Shown piece by piece: positions 44,335 through 52,852 of a stretch of DNA of 64,000 nucleotides. The notes under the pieces are model-generated. The model saw nothing but the letters and a program-made list of their open reading frames with translations. It did not search any database and was not told where the DNA came from. This DNA comes from Vicingus serpentipes (GTDB lineage Bacteria; Bacteroidota; Bacteroidia; Flavobacteriales_E; Vicingaceae). The DNA lies in NCBI GenBank assembly GCA_024103385.1, contig JAGFIT010000058.1, positions 1 through 64,000 of the forward strand, read 5' to 3'. A program made the position numbers and the translations under genes. The stretch's first letter is position 1, and each line of letters starts with the position of its first letter.

Positions 44335-45132
44335 ATGAAAAGAATATTAATACCTACCGATTTTTCTGAATTTGCAACCTATGCTTTAGAGTTTGCTGCG
44401 TTTTTTGCCCAAAGAAGTGGTGGGTCATTATGTATGGTTACTGTTTTAAGGAATAAAAAGGAATCGACCTACCAAGAAGCTGAAAAAAAATTAGAGGAAT
44501 TGAGTAAGCTGAATATGCTCAAACACGTTAAAGTAGAAAGTGTCATAAAAGTGGGTGATAGTATTCGGGATGAAATATTAGATGCTGCAACAGAATTCAA
44601 AGCAGACTTAATAATCATGGGATCTAATGGAGCTTCTTTAATAGGTGAAATTCTTTTAGGGAGTAATACTGAGAAGGTAATTCGTAAATCGAATTTTAGT
44701 GTTCTCACCATTAAACACCAAATAATTACTCATCGATTGGATTCTATTGTTTTTGCATCTGACTTTAACGATAAAAACAACAAAGCGTTTAAGACTGTAA
44801 GAAAATTAGCCCAATTATTTAATGCCAAAATCTATTTGTTAAAAATAAATACTCCCACTCGTTTTGAACCTACTCGTCTTTCATTAGAAAAAATAAATGC
44901 CTTTATAAAAGCTCAGCAGCTGGATACTTTCTTAAAAGATAAATATGAGATTGCATTGTATGCTGATAGTACTGAAGAATTAGGAATACTAAACTATTGC
45001 ATTGAGAATGAGATTGACTTAATTTCATTAGCAACACATGGAAAAACAGCGATATGGAAACTCTTTAATGAAAGTACTTCTCAAAACTTAGTTAATCATT
45101 CTTTTAGACCAGTATTAACGGTGAAGAACTAA
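44335..45132 (+). CDS. Universal stress protein, two-domain
   Basis: The 265-residue protein starts at ATG 44335 (MKRILIPTDFSEFATYALEF), because the 31 residues before it are AT-rich, unlike any Usp, and contain the promoter. The N-terminal Usp domain has the ATP-binding GSNGASLIGEILLGSNTEKV. The second domain (from DSIVFASDFNDKNNK) keeps the fold, with a weaker nucleotide motif (THGKTAIWKLFNEST). Tandem UspA proteins respond to stress or redox state; the exact signal is unknown. Confidence 0.88.
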   Translation: MKRILIPTDFSEFATYALEFAAFFAQRSGGSLCMVTVLRNKKESTYQEAEKKLEELSKLNMLKHVKVESVIKVGDSIRDEILDAATEFKADLIIMGSNGASLIGEILLGSNTEKVIRKSNFSVLTIKHQIITHRLDSIVFASDFNDKNNKAFKTVRKLAQLFNAKIYLLKINTPTRFEPTRLSLEKINAFIKAQQLDTFLKDKYEIALYADSTEELGILNYCIENEIDLISLATHGKTAIWKLFNESTSQNLVNHSFRPVLTVKN

Positions 45133-45165
45133 AAAAGGCTTTACCAATTTGGTAAAGCCTTTTTA
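45131..45165. terminator. Bidirectional rho-independent terminator
   Basis: GGCTTTACC (45137-45145) pairs with GGTAAAGCC (45151-45159), with A-rich and T-rich flanks that extend the stem and give a U tract in both directions. It lies between the convergent stress-protein and fhs genes. Confidence 0.88.
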
Positions 45166-45185
45166 CTATTTCTGCATATCAAAAT

Positions 45186-46865
45186 TTATGATAATCCTGA
45201 GATTTTACCATTATTATCAATAGTCATTCCTTCTGATGCTGGTACAGCTGGCAAGCCTGGCATACGCATCATATTTCCTAATATAGGGATAATAAATTTA
45301 GCTCCCGAAGCAAATTCAAATTCTCTTACTGTAACTCTAAAACCAGTTGGTCTTCCTACTAAAGCTTCATTGTCAGAAAAAGACTTCTGTGTTTTAGCCA
45401 TACAAATAGGAGAATCACTCATTCCTAAAGATTCTATTTTCTTTAAATCTGTCAATGCTTTCTTAGAATAATCAACACCATCAGCTCCATAAATTTCTTT
45501 AGCTATTTTTTCTATTTTTTCTTTTACTGGTAATTTCCAATCGTATAATGGCTTAAAGTTGTTTTTTCCAGCCTCTACTTCCTTAACAACTGCTGTTGCT
45601 AAATCAGTCATTCCATCACCACCTTTAGCAAAACCTTCTGCAACAATTGCTTGAACTCCCATTGCGGCACATTTGTCTTGTATCAGCTTTACTTCTTCAG
45701 CACTATCTGAAGGAAATGCATTGATTGCAACCACTGGATTTAAACCAAATTTCTTACAATTTTCAATATGTTTCTCCACGTTAGCAAAACCTTTTTCTAC
45801 TCTCTCTACACTCGCATCGTTGTATTCTTCTTTTTTAGCTCCACCATGGTGTCTTAATGCTCTAATTGTCGCTACTAAGACCATAGCCTTAGGTTTCAAT
45901 CCTCCAGAGACACATTTGATATCTAAGAATTTTTCAGCACCTAAATCAGCACCAAAACCAGCTTCTGTGATTACATATTCTGATAAAGACAAACCAGTTT
46001 TAGTTGCTATGATAGTGTTTGTTCCTTGTGCAATATTAGCAAAAGGTCCTCCATGAATAATGGCAGGGTTACCTTCTAAGGTTTGAACTAAATTAGGCTT
46101 AATAGCATCCTTCAAAAGGATAGCCATTGCATTTTCAGCCTTTAAATCTCTAGCATAAATAGTTTTTCTTTCTTTAAAAGTAGATCCTATGTATATATTT
46201 CCCAATCGTTCTTTTAAGTCCTCAAAATTTTCTGCCATACATAAAATAGCCATTACTTCCGAAGCTGGAGTTATATTAAACCCTCCTTGACGAGGAACAC
46301 CATTAGAAACACCTCCTAAACCTAAAGTAATATCTCTCAACGCTCTATCATTCATATCAATAACTCGTTTCCATACAATAGTTCTTGGATCAATATCTAA
46401 ACTTCTTGTTCTACTTTGAATATTATTATCTATTAATGCCGAAAGCAAATTATTTGCTTTTTCAATGGCAGAAAAATCTCCTGTAAAGTGTAAGTTAATA
46501 TCTTCCATTGGAACCACCTGAGCGTAACCACCACCAGCAGCACCACCTTTAATTCCAAAAACAGGACCTAAAGAAGGTTCTCTCAATACAACTGTAGCTT
46601 GTTTTCCTATTTTGTTTAATCCTTCCGTTAACCCAATAGAAGTAGTTGTTTTCCCTTCTCCTGCAGGAGTTGGAGTTAAAGCAGTAACTAAAACTAAATT
46701 ATTGCTGTCAATTTTTTGCTTATTGATAAGAGATAAAGGTAATTTAGCTTTGTACTTACCATACAATTCCAAATCATCTAAATCAATCTTTAATTTCTCA
46801 GCCACATTATTAATGTGCACCATCTCATTTTTTTGAGCTATCTCAATATCCGAAGGAAATCCCAT
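45186..46865 (-). CDS. fhs: Formate-tetrahydrofolate ligase
   Basis: The 559-residue enzyme makes 10-formyl-THF from formate, ATP and THF, feeding purine synthesis and one-carbon metabolism. TPTPAGEGKTTTSIGL is the P-loop, EPSLGPVFGIKGGAAGGGYAQ the adjacent active-site region, and PILGNMMRMPGLPA closes the C terminus (fragments shown only as markers). It is a single gene between a terminator and a good promoter. Together with ftcD it gives two inputs into the folate pool. Confidence 0.97.
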   Translation of the reverse strand: MGFPSDIEIAQKNEMVHINNVAEKLKIDLDDLELYGKYKAKLPLSLINKQKIDSNNLVLVTALTPTPAGEGKTTTSIGLTEGLNKIGKQATVVLREPSLGPVFGIKGGAAGGGYAQVVPMEDINLHFTGDFSAIEKANNLLSALIDNNIQSRTRSLDIDPRTIVWKRVIDMNDRALRDITLGLGGVSNGVPRQGGFNITPASEVMAILCMAENFEDLKERLGNIYIGSTFKERKTIYARDLKAENAMAILLKDAIKPNLVQTLEGNPAIIHGGPFANIAQGTNTIIATKTGLSLSEYVITEAGFGADLGAEKFLDIKCVSGGLKPKAMVLVATIRALRHHGGAKKEEYNDASVERVEKGFANVEKHIENCKKFGLNPVVAINAFPSDSAEEVKLIQDKCAAMGVQAIVAEGFAKGGDGMTDLATAVVKEVEAGKNNFKPLYDWKLPVKEKIEKIAKEIYGADGVDYSKKALTDLKKIESLGMSDSPICMAKTQKSFSDNEALVGRPTGFRVTVREFEFASGAKFIIPILGNMMRMPGLPAVPASEGMTIDNNGKISGLS

Positions 46866-46890
46866 ATTAGTGTTTTTTTAAGTTAGAATC

Positions 46891-46921
46891 CAAAGATAGA
46901 AAAAAATAGGAGTTTAACAAG
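46891..46921 (-). promoter_or_regulatory. fhs promoter
   Basis: On the minus strand CTTG (46918-46921), a 19-bp spacer and TATCTTTG (46891-46898) give a near-ideal Bacteroidota promoter. The start codon is 25 bases downstream. Confidence 0.7.
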
Positions 46922-46959
46922 ATGTCTTGAAATAAGCAGAAAAATTAACTGATTCAGAA

Positions 46960-47481
46960 CTACATTTTTCCCTTAAAAGCGATTTCATTTACTGGTTTTC
47001 TTTCCTTAATACCTGTTTTCCCCTCATAATACCCTATAGCAATAGCAGTAACAGGTTCATACCCTTTTGGTATGTTTAATTTATCGATTGCATTTTGTGG
47101 AATAATTCCAGCCATTTGATGCAAATGAATTCCCATTGAAGATGCCTGGACACTTAAATTTCCAACAGCTAAACCTAAATCATGTTTAGCTACCCTATTC
47201 TCATTTTCATTTTTAGTGAAGTTTTTTCTCACAACAGTGATAACCAATGCAGCTGCTTTTGCTGTCCATCCTTTATTTCCTTCCACTAAACAATCATAAA
47301 TATTTTTAAATTCCTCTTGATCTTGTCTAAGTGCATACACAAATCTCCATGGCTGTTCGTTAAATGCTGAAGCAGCTTTTCCTGCAGCCTCAAACAATAA
47401 CTCTATTTGTTCCTGTGTTAATTCTTTATCTGTAAATTCATAAGGGCTAAAACGCTCTTTAATTAAGTTTAATATTTCCAT
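46960..47481 (-). CDS. Nitroreductase family protein
   Basis: This 173-residue FMN nitroreductase has KERFSPYEFTDKELT, SAFNEQPWRFVYAL and DLGLAVGNLSVQASSMGI in the same places as its paralogue at 34434-34991. It is the last of the four genes downstream of the MarR regulator, after a terminator hairpin that may lower its expression. Members reduce nitroaromatics or quinones, which suits a redox- or electrophile-responsive regulon. Confidence 0.9.
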   Translation of the reverse strand: MEILNLIKERFSPYEFTDKELTQEQIELLFEAAGKAASAFNEQPWRFVYALRQDQEEFKNIYDCLVEGNKGWTAKAAALVITVVRKNFTKNENENRVAKHDLGLAVGNLSVQASSMGIHLHQMAGIIPQNAIDKLNIPKGYEPVTAIAIGYYEGKTGIKERKPVNEIAFKGKM

Positions 47482-47498
47482 TTTTTGTTATTAATATT

Positions 47499-47532
47499 AA
47501 AAAGAAGAGAACACTTTTTTAAGTGTTCTCTT
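47499..47532 (-). terminator. Terminator after the YceI-like gene
   Basis: AAGAGAACACTT and AAGTGTTCTCTT (47505-47516 and 47521-47532) form a 12-bp perfect stem with a four-base loop. On the minus strand it is followed by a CTTTTT tract. Read-through would supply the nitroreductase gene. Confidence 0.8.
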
Positions 47533-47549
47533 AGCTAAATAGACTATAG

Positions 47550-48209
47550 TTATTTAGTTACTGTTAGGTTAATTGTAAATCCGATGTCATTAGCAATTAA
47601 ATAATCAACTGGAACTCCTTCCGTTCCTTCAACATTATACGTTAAACCCCATAATGTTCTATCTACAGAAAAATCTTCTGATTGAATGGTTAACTCATTC
47701 TCTGAGACCATTACATTTGCTTTAAAAGTAATGCTTTTTGTTGCTTCCTTAATAGTTAAATTACCCGTCACTTCACTGTTGTATTCACCTTCAACATCAT
47801 CAAGTTTTGTTAATTCAAACTTTGCTGTTGGATAAATATCTACACTAAAAAAGTCTGCACTCATTAAATGCCCTCTCAGTTTATTTGTAGTTTCTTTATC
47901 ATCTCCAAAGTTGTCAACTGTTAAAGAAGTTATATCAGCCACTACAGTTGCATTACTTAGTTGACTATTATTAACTAATAGTTCTGCACTTTTCACAGAT
48001 ACTTTACCATACCTTTTTTGAACTCCACCTAAATGAGAGGCTCTCCAATCTATATAGCTACCCTCTTTTACAGTTTTAAACGCTGTTGTGATAGCTGTTT
48101 TTTCAATTGTTACCGCTTCTGCATCTTTAACTGTTGCTTCATTTCCATTGTTTGAACAAGAAGCTATTATTACTCCTAATGTCAATACTACTAATGTCGT
48201 TTTCTTCAT
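47550..48209 (-). CDS. YceI-family lipoprotein
   Basis: The 219-residue protein has a lipoprotein signal (LVVLTLGVIIASC, lipobox cysteine near residue 18) and a YceI lipocalin-like barrel. IDWRASHLGGVQKRYGKV, FSVDIYPTAKFELTKL and VTGNLTIKEATKSITF are typical. YceI proteins bind isoprenoid quinone-like lipids in the envelope. It lies 12 bases after the pirin gene within the MarR-linked operon. Confidence 0.92.
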   Translation of the reverse strand: MKKTTLVVLTLGVIIASCSNNGNEATVKDAEAVTIEKTAITTAFKTVKEGSYIDWRASHLGGVQKRYGKVSVKSAELLVNNSQLSNATVVADITSLTVDNFGDDKETTNKLRGHLMSADFFSVDIYPTAKFELTKLDDVEGEYNSEVTGNLTIKEATKSITFKANVMVSENELTIQSEDFSVDRTLWGLTYNVEGTEGVPVDYLIANDIGFTINLTVTK

Positions 48210-48221
48210 TTTATATTTATT

Positions 48222-48977
48222 TTAATTATTTACTAATTCTAGATATGTTTTATAACTTAGTTGACGAGGCACTGAAACCATAAATAAACGCGCAGAGGAA
48301 CTCGTCTTAATTTCTATATGATTTTCCCCTTCAATAATAATAAAATCATCCTTTTTTACTTTATTTCCACCGAAAGAAGGTTCTCCTTCTATTATATAAT
48401 AAGAATATATCTTATCTTGATTTAAATTAATTTCATAGTTACCATCCTCCAATTTAAACTCACTAACAACAACCCCTTCAGATTCCATTTTGACTGGTCC
48501 TCCAGCTCCAACGTACCTTTTTCTTTTTAACCCCTCTTTTATAGGTTCGTATGGCATTTCAGCAGATTTATAATCATTGTAAGATGCTTCATGATTAATT
48601 GTTTGTTGAATATTAGGATCAAACCATATTTGAAACATTCTTCCTCCTGGTAATAATTTTTCTGCATGCGTAATTCCACTACCCGAGCGAATAATCTGAG
48701 CATCTCCCTTATACAAGGAAAGCCACCTATCAAACTTGCTGTCATAATGCTGTATTTCTCCATCAATAACAAACGACATAATTTCAAACATTTTATGAGG
48801 GTGTTCCCCTATTAATCCACCATTATCCGACCATGCATTAGCCCAGTAAAATAAATTAGAGTAAGGTTTTTGCATCCCTCCATCCTGAGGAAACCCAATG
48901 GGTTTGTTTTCTAAAATAGCGCCTCCAGCAAAAGCCCCTTTAGCCTGCTCTTCTTTTTTTATAATTTTAATCGACAT
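48222..48977 (-). CDS. Pirin family protein
   Basis: The 251-residue bicupin has GEHPHKMFEIMSFVIDGEIQHYDS, whose histidines and glutamate form the pirin iron site in the N-terminal cupin, then GSGITHAEKLLPGGRMFQIWF. The C-terminal cupin is plainer. Pirins act as quercetinases or redox-linked regulators in some bacteria. The gene heads a three-gene string with yceI-like and nitroreductase genes and carries a MarR-type palindrome about 24 bases before its start. Confidence 0.9.
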   Translation of the reverse strand: MSIKIIKKEEQAKGAFAGGAILENKPIGFPQDGGMQKPYSNLFYWANAWSDNGGLIGEHPHKMFEIMSFVIDGEIQHYDSKFDRWLSLYKGDAQIIRSGSGITHAEKLLPGGRMFQIWFDPNIQQTINHEASYNDYKSAEMPYEPIKEGLKRKRYVGAGGPVKMESEGVVVSEFKLEDGNYEINLNQDKIYSYYIIEGEPSFGGNKVKKDDFIIIEGENHIEIKTSSSARLFMVSVPRQLSYKTYLELVNN

Positions 48978-49000
48978 AAATTTATTTGTTTTTACATTTA

Positions 49001-49012
49001 ATGTATATACAT
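49001..49012. promoter_or_regulatory. Candidate MarR operator before the pirin gene
   Basis: ATGTATATACAT is a perfect 12-bp palindrome between the MarR stop and the pirin start. The same core occurs at 49519-49530 in front of the MarR gene itself. Confidence 0.65.
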
Positions 49013-49029
49013 ATATTTGAGCAAATTTT

Positions 49030-49479
49030 TTACGCTCTAATTTTTTCTAATATTTCATTCAATAATTTCGCTTCCTTTTCTGATATTTTTGATTTTAATA
49101 ATGTAAAGCTTGTCATTTCTTTATTTGCTTTTTCCAACAAACCCATCCCTTTTTTAGTAATTCTAACATCTACTTGCCTTCTATCATGTTCGCAAATTAC
49201 ACGCTCTATTAACTCTTTTTGTCTTAACTTTTCCACCAATCTACTCGCATTAGACATTTTATCTATCATCCTACTCATAATGTCGTTCACAGAAATAGCA
49301 TTATCGCCTTGTCCTTTTAAAATACGTAATACATTGTATTGTTGAGGACTTAAACCAAATGGTTTTAGTATTCTCGATGAATCCGACTCTAGCCAATTTC
49401 CTGTAAAAAGAATATTTAATATCGCTTTTTGATACTCTGATTTAAATTTGTCTTGTTTTAATTCTTCTTCTAACTTCAT
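49030..49479 (-). CDS. MarR-family transcriptional regulator
   Basis: The 149-residue protein has the winged helix of MarR proteins: LSPQQYNVLRILKGQ, then NDIMSRMIDKMSNASRLVEKL as the recognition helix and CEHDRRQVDVRITKKG as the wing. MarR repressors usually bind palindromes over their own promoter and a linked operon and release on ligand or oxidation. It lies upstream of pirin, YceI-like and nitroreductase genes on the same strand. No cysteine pair for redox sensing stands out; one cysteine precedes HDRRQ. Confidence 0.92.
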   Translation of the reverse strand: MKLEEELKQDKFKSEYQKAILNILFTGNWLESDSSRILKPFGLSPQQYNVLRILKGQGDNAISVNDIMSRMIDKMSNASRLVEKLRQKELIERVICEHDRRQVDVRITKKGMGLLEKANKEMTSFTLLKSKISEKEAKLLNEILEKIRA

Positions 49480-49496
49480 TTGTTGTAATTAAAACA

Positions 49497-49504
49497 CAAA
49501 TATA
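49497..49504 (-). promoter_or_regulatory. marR promoter, -7 element
   Basis: The minus strand reads TATATTTG, an exact TAnnTTTG match 18 bases before the marR start. The operator at 49514-49535 covers its -33 region. Confidence 0.55.
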
Positions 49505-49513
49505 TACAAAAAC

Positions 49514-49535
49514 ATTAAATGTATATACATTTAAT
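49514..49535. promoter_or_regulatory. Candidate MarR operator at the marR promoter
   Basis: A perfect 22-bp palindrome, ATTAAATGTAT followed by ATACATTTAAT, lies just upstream of the marR -7 element. Its core ATGTATATACAT is identical to the site before the pirin gene. Confidence 0.72.
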
Positions 49536-49537
49536 TT

Positions 49538-49573
49538 AAAAAATTAAAAGGAAAATTTTCATTCTCCTTTTAA
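49538..49573 (-). terminator. Terminator after purC
   Basis: On the minus strand a nine-bp stem (AAAAGGA with TCCTTTT, 49546-49552 and 49565-49571 plus two more pairs) is followed by TTTTTT. It insulates purC from marR. Confidence 0.7.
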
Positions 49574-49577
49574 AATA

Positions 49578-50531
49578 TTAAACTAATTCTGTTAAAGCAG
49601 CATTGATATTCTCTTCAACGCGTTTTAAAACATCTGACACGTCTGATTTCTCAAATTTATCCCCAGTAATGTATTCGTATAATTCAATGTATCTTTCTGA
49701 TACTTGATTAATAAAATCATCCGACATTTCAGGAATTACTTGACCTTCTTTACCTTGAAAGCCATTTTCGATTAACCATTGACGAACAAATTCCTTAGAC
49801 AATTGCTTTTGACTCTCTCCTGCATCTTGTCTTGCTTGATAACCTTCACTATAAAAATATCTAGAAGAATCAGGCGTATGAATTTCATCAATCAAATAAA
49901 TCTCATCCCCTACTTTTCCAAACTCATATTTAGTATCCACCAAAATCAATCCCTTCTCTGCAGCAATCTCTGTACCTCTTTGAAAAATCCTACGGGTATA
50001 ATCTTCTAATTTTAAATAGTCTGCTTCAGATACAATTCCTTTAGACAAAATTTCTTCTCCTGTAATATCTTCATCGTGTCCTACAGCTTCTTTAGTTGTT
50101 GGGGTAATGATTGGTTCAGGAAATTTATCATTTTCTTTCATTCCTTCTGGCATAGTTACTCCACACAACACTCTTTTTCCTGACTTATATTCTCTCCACG
50201 CATGACCAGATAAATAACCTCTAATAACCATTTCTACTTTAAATGGCTCACACATTTTCCCTATTGTAACGCTTGGGTCTGGCACATCAATTACCCAATT
50301 AGGAACAATATCTTCTGTTGCTTTTAAAAACTTTGCTGCAATCTGATTTAACACCTGTCCTTTATAAGGAATTGCTTTAGGTAATACCACATCAAAAGCG
50401 GAAATTCGATCTGAAACAATCATTACCAATAAATCATTATTAACAGTATATACTTCTCTCACTTTCCCTTTGTAGTAACTAGTTTGACCAGGAAAGTTGA
50501 AATTAGTTTCTTTAATTGCGTTTGTTTGCAT
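49578..50531 (-). CDS. purC: Phosphoribosylaminoimidazole-succinocarboxamide synthase
   Basis: The 317-residue SAICAR synthetase joins CAIR and aspartate with ATP in purine synthesis. [20 protein letters not shown] is the ATP-site region, [16 protein letters not shown] and [16 protein letters not shown] are conserved, and LVDTKYEFG and [13 protein letters not shown] complete the active site. It is of the longer form common in Bacteroidota and eukaryotes. It stands alone with its own promoter and terminator. Confidence 0.97.
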   Translation of the reverse strand: MQTNAIKETNFNFPGQTSYYKGKVREVYTVNNDLLVMIVSDRISAFDVVLPKAIPYKGQVLNQIAAKFLKATEDIVPNWVIDVPDPSVTIGKMCEPFKVEMVIRGYLSGHAWREYKSGKRVLCGVTMPEGMKENDKFPEPIITPTTKEAVGHDEDITGEEILSKGIVSEADYLKLEDYTRRIFQRGTEIAAEKGLILVDTKYEFGKVGDEIYLIDEIHTPDSSRYFYSEGYQARQDAGESQKQLSKEFVRQWLIENGFQGKEGQVIPEMSDDFINQVSERYIELYEYITGDKFEKSDVSDVLKRVEENINAALTELV

Positions 50532-50549
50532 AGTTTAAGTTTTAGATGA

Positions 50550-50557
50550 CAAAACTA
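50550..50557 (-). promoter_or_regulatory. purC promoter, -7 element
   Basis: The minus strand reads TAGTTTTG, an exact TAnnTTTG match 19 bases before the purC ATG. Confidence 0.5.
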
Positions 50558-50648
50558 AAAAAGGTATAGTTTCTATCCCATTATAGCTCTAAAAAGTAAT
50601 TAACTTGTTTTGAACAAAATATTTTAAGGGTTATAGTCAAATTCCTGC

Positions 50649-50656
50649 TACCTTTG
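50649..50656 (+). promoter_or_regulatory. Helicase promoter, -7 element
   Basis: TACCTTTG matches TAnnTTTG and lies about 46 bases before the TTG start of the helicase gene. Confidence 0.5.
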
Positions 50657-50702
50657 TTTTTTCTGATATTTCAGATAGACTTAAATAAAAAAACTAACTA
50701 TT

Positions 50703-51815
50703 TTGGATAACTTTAAAGAATTAGGAATTAATACCCAATTTATAGAAGGCTTAACAGCACTCAATATTATTTCTCCTACTGAAATACAAAAAGAAGTTAT
50801 CCCTTTATTGTTGGAAAAGCAAACCGATTTAGTAGCTCAAGCGCAAACAGGAACAGGAAAAACAGCAGCTTACGGATTACCTATCCTTCAACAAATCAAT
50901 CCTAAAGAAAAATTTATTCAAAGCCTTATTCTTTGTCCTACAAGAGAACTCAGTCAACAAGTAGCTAAACAATTGTTTCGATTTACTAAATACAGTGATA
51001 AGATATTTACTGAGGCTGTTTATGGTGGAGCTCCAATAGATCAACAAATTTACAATCTAAAAAGACCAACACATATTGTTGTGGCCACTCCTGGTAGGTT
51101 AATCGATTTAGTGAATAGGAAGGCTGTTTATTTACGAAATATAAAAACCATTGTTTTAGATGAAGCTGACGAAATGTTAAGTATGGGATTTAAAAAGGAG
51201 CTCAATAAAATACTAGGTTTCGTAAAAAGTGTAGAACAAACCTGGTTATTTTCAGCAACCATTCCTCATGGAATTAAAGAAATTATTAATGAACACATGT
51301 CTGAAAATGCTCACTGGATAGAGGTTAGCAACAAAAATGTGGTCAACAAAAACATCGAACACCAATATGTGATATGTGATGAGCTTGAAAAACTTCAAGT
51401 TTTAATTCAATTTTTAAAATCACAAGGTAACAACAGAGGCATTATATTTTGTAAAACCAAAGCTGCGACACAAAAGTTGACAAAACAATTAATAGCTAAA
51501 AACATTGCAGTTGATTGTATTCATGGCGATTTATTACAAAAAGAAAGAGATAAAGCAATGAGGGCTTTCAAAAACGAAAGTTTACAATTATTAATAGCCA
51601 CAGATATTGCTGCCAGAGGAATTGATATAGAGGCGCTGTCTTTTGTAGCTCATTACCAATTGCCCGACAAAGAAGAGTATTATACACATCGAAGTGGTAG
51701 AACTGCTCGAGCAGGAAAAGAAGGGATTTCTTTAAGTATTGTCACCTCTTTTGAAATGAAACAATTACGTTACTTAGAAAAAAATCTAGGAATTAATTTT
51801 AATCAGGTATCGTAA
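50703..51815 (+). CDS. DEAD-box RNA helicase, core only, TTG start
   Basis: The 370-residue protein contains only the helicase core: Q-motif (SPTEIQKEVIP), AQAQTGTGKTAA, PTRELSQQ, VLDEADEML, SAT, ARGID and HRSGRTARAG. No C-terminal extension follows, unlike the helicase at 31107-32459. A stop at 50682 limits the frame upstream, and the only usual start before the Q-motif is TTG 50703. It is a monocistronic gene divergent from purC and may unwind rRNA or mRNA. Loss of the TTG start would remove the conserved FKELGI segment. Confidence 0.93.
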   Translation: MDNFKELGINTQFIEGLTALNIISPTEIQKEVIPLLLEKQTDLVAQAQTGTGKTAAYGLPILQQINPKEKFIQSLILCPTRELSQQVAKQLFRFTKYSDKIFTEAVYGGAPIDQQIYNLKRPTHIVVATPGRLIDLVNRKAVYLRNIKTIVLDEADEMLSMGFKKELNKILGFVKSVEQTWLFSATIPHGIKEIINEHMSENAHWIEVSNKNVVNKNIEHQYVICDELEKLQVLIQFLKSQGNNRGIIFCKTKAATQKLTKQLIAKNIAVDCIHGDLLQKERDKAMRAFKNESLQLLIATDIAARGIDIEALSFVAHYQLPDKEEYYTHRSGRTARAGKEGISLSIVTSFEMKQLRYLEKNLGINFNQVS

Positions 51816-51839
51816 CATTTTCTTTCCAATCCAGTTATT

Positions 51840-51980
51840 CATCATTCCTGACGAAATGGAGATTAGGAAGCTATTTTTTTTAGTTATTGCAAGTTTAACT
51901 GAGCATCTTTTCTTCAGGTACTGTTATATTACAGCAAAAATAGATTCCTGATATTCGCTATCGCTACTTCAGGAATGACA
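51840..51980. repeat. Composite inverted-repeat element, family C, copy 2
   Basis: Segments 51840-51869 and 51943-51980 resemble, in reverse complement, the two palindromes at 40736-40773 and 40656-40691. The element thus sits in the opposite orientation. Inner palindromes such as GATTCCTGATATTC/GAAGTAGC-like arms are imperfect. Confidence 0.6.
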
Positions 51981-52006
51981 GATAGAGAAAAAGGTTCTTT
52001 GTTTTA

Positions 52007-52030
52007 CACTTCGACAGACTCAGTGTGACA
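52007..52030. repeat. Degenerate half of family B repeat
   Basis: CACTTCGACAGACTCAGTGTGACA differs at a few positions from the right arm of the family B inverted repeat at 53709-53732. Only one arm is present. Confidence 0.55.
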
Positions 52031-52079
52031 TCACTCTTAATATTCCCTCAAGGAGAGAAATTCCTACCCTTTAATAAAA

Positions 52080-52835
52080 CTACCAACTCCCTCCTGCTCC
52101 TCCACCTCCAAAAGAACCTCCTCCAAAGCCTCTTGGTTTGACACTCCCTCCAAATGCACTTACAACAGAAGCAAACATCAAAATTAATAATGGTCTATGG
52201 AAATAACTAGTATGATATAAATATTCAAGAGTATCAACATTTCTACGTAAACAACCTACTGGTAATTTAAAAGCAGAAAACAACAATTCTAAAAAACCAT
52301 ATTTCAAACCCATTATTAACTGGGTAAGACTAAACCATAAAGAATAAACTATTATTATCCAGAATAGGAATACTATTATTTTAAAAAAAATGTAATCAAA
52401 ATCAATAAAAAAGAATACACACACTAATAATGTAGGAAAGAACAACATAGTATAAAAAACTTCAAACTTAAAAAGCGGAGAAAGGCTATCATAAAGAAAC
52501 TTAATAGGTTCTTTACCTCCTTTTTTAGCAAAAAGTAACACCATACTAAACTCTATTCTCTCACTATAGTATGAAAATTTTTTCTTTATCCTTTTTCCTA
52601 TATAATCATAATGAGCTAGCTTTTTAAATGCATAATTAATATCCTTATCAAGATATTTTTCCATCAAAATTAAGCGATTATGAACATCTTCATAAGTGTA
52701 ACTGAACATATTATATTGAAATAGTTCATCCTCTTTTGAAGGCTTTTTACACGCGAAATAAATAAAATTAATTAAAAACAAAACTGCCAAACCTATCGGA
52801 TAGGTAAGCAGAATATATATTAAGAAATCTTCCAA
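52080..52835 (-). CDS. Membrane protein with TPM-type Gly-rich C terminus, no TPM domain
   Basis: The 251-residue product starts at TTG 52835 (LIYILLTYPIGLAVLFLINF is the first membrane helix); the frame closes 12 bases upstream and the next ATG would lose that helix. A charged cytoplasmic stretch (~30-110), two or three central helices (~125-170) and a last helix near 213 follow. The C terminus FGGGSFGGGGAGGSW is almost that of the adjacent TPM protein, yet no TPM domain is present. I do not recognise a family. It is 17 bases after the TPM gene. Confidence 0.65.
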   Translation of the reverse strand: MEDFLIYILLTYPIGLAVLFLINFIYFACKKPSKEDELFQYNMFSYTYEDVHNRLILMEKYLDKDINYAFKKLAHYDYIGKRIKKKFSYYSERIEFSMVLLFAKKGGKEPIKFLYDSLSPLFKFEVFYTMLFFPTLLVCVFFFIDFDYIFFKIIVFLFWIIIVYSLWFSLTQLIMGLKYGFLELLFSAFKLPVGCLRRNVDTLEYLYHTSYFHRPLLILMFASVVSAFGGSVKPRGFGGGSFGGGGAGGSW

Positions 52836-52852
52836 AATAAGTGTAACCTAAT

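Noticed and set aside
48539-48787. 82-codon minus-strand frame inside the pirin gene
   Set aside because: It is another frame of a well-supported bicupin gene and has no domain of its own.
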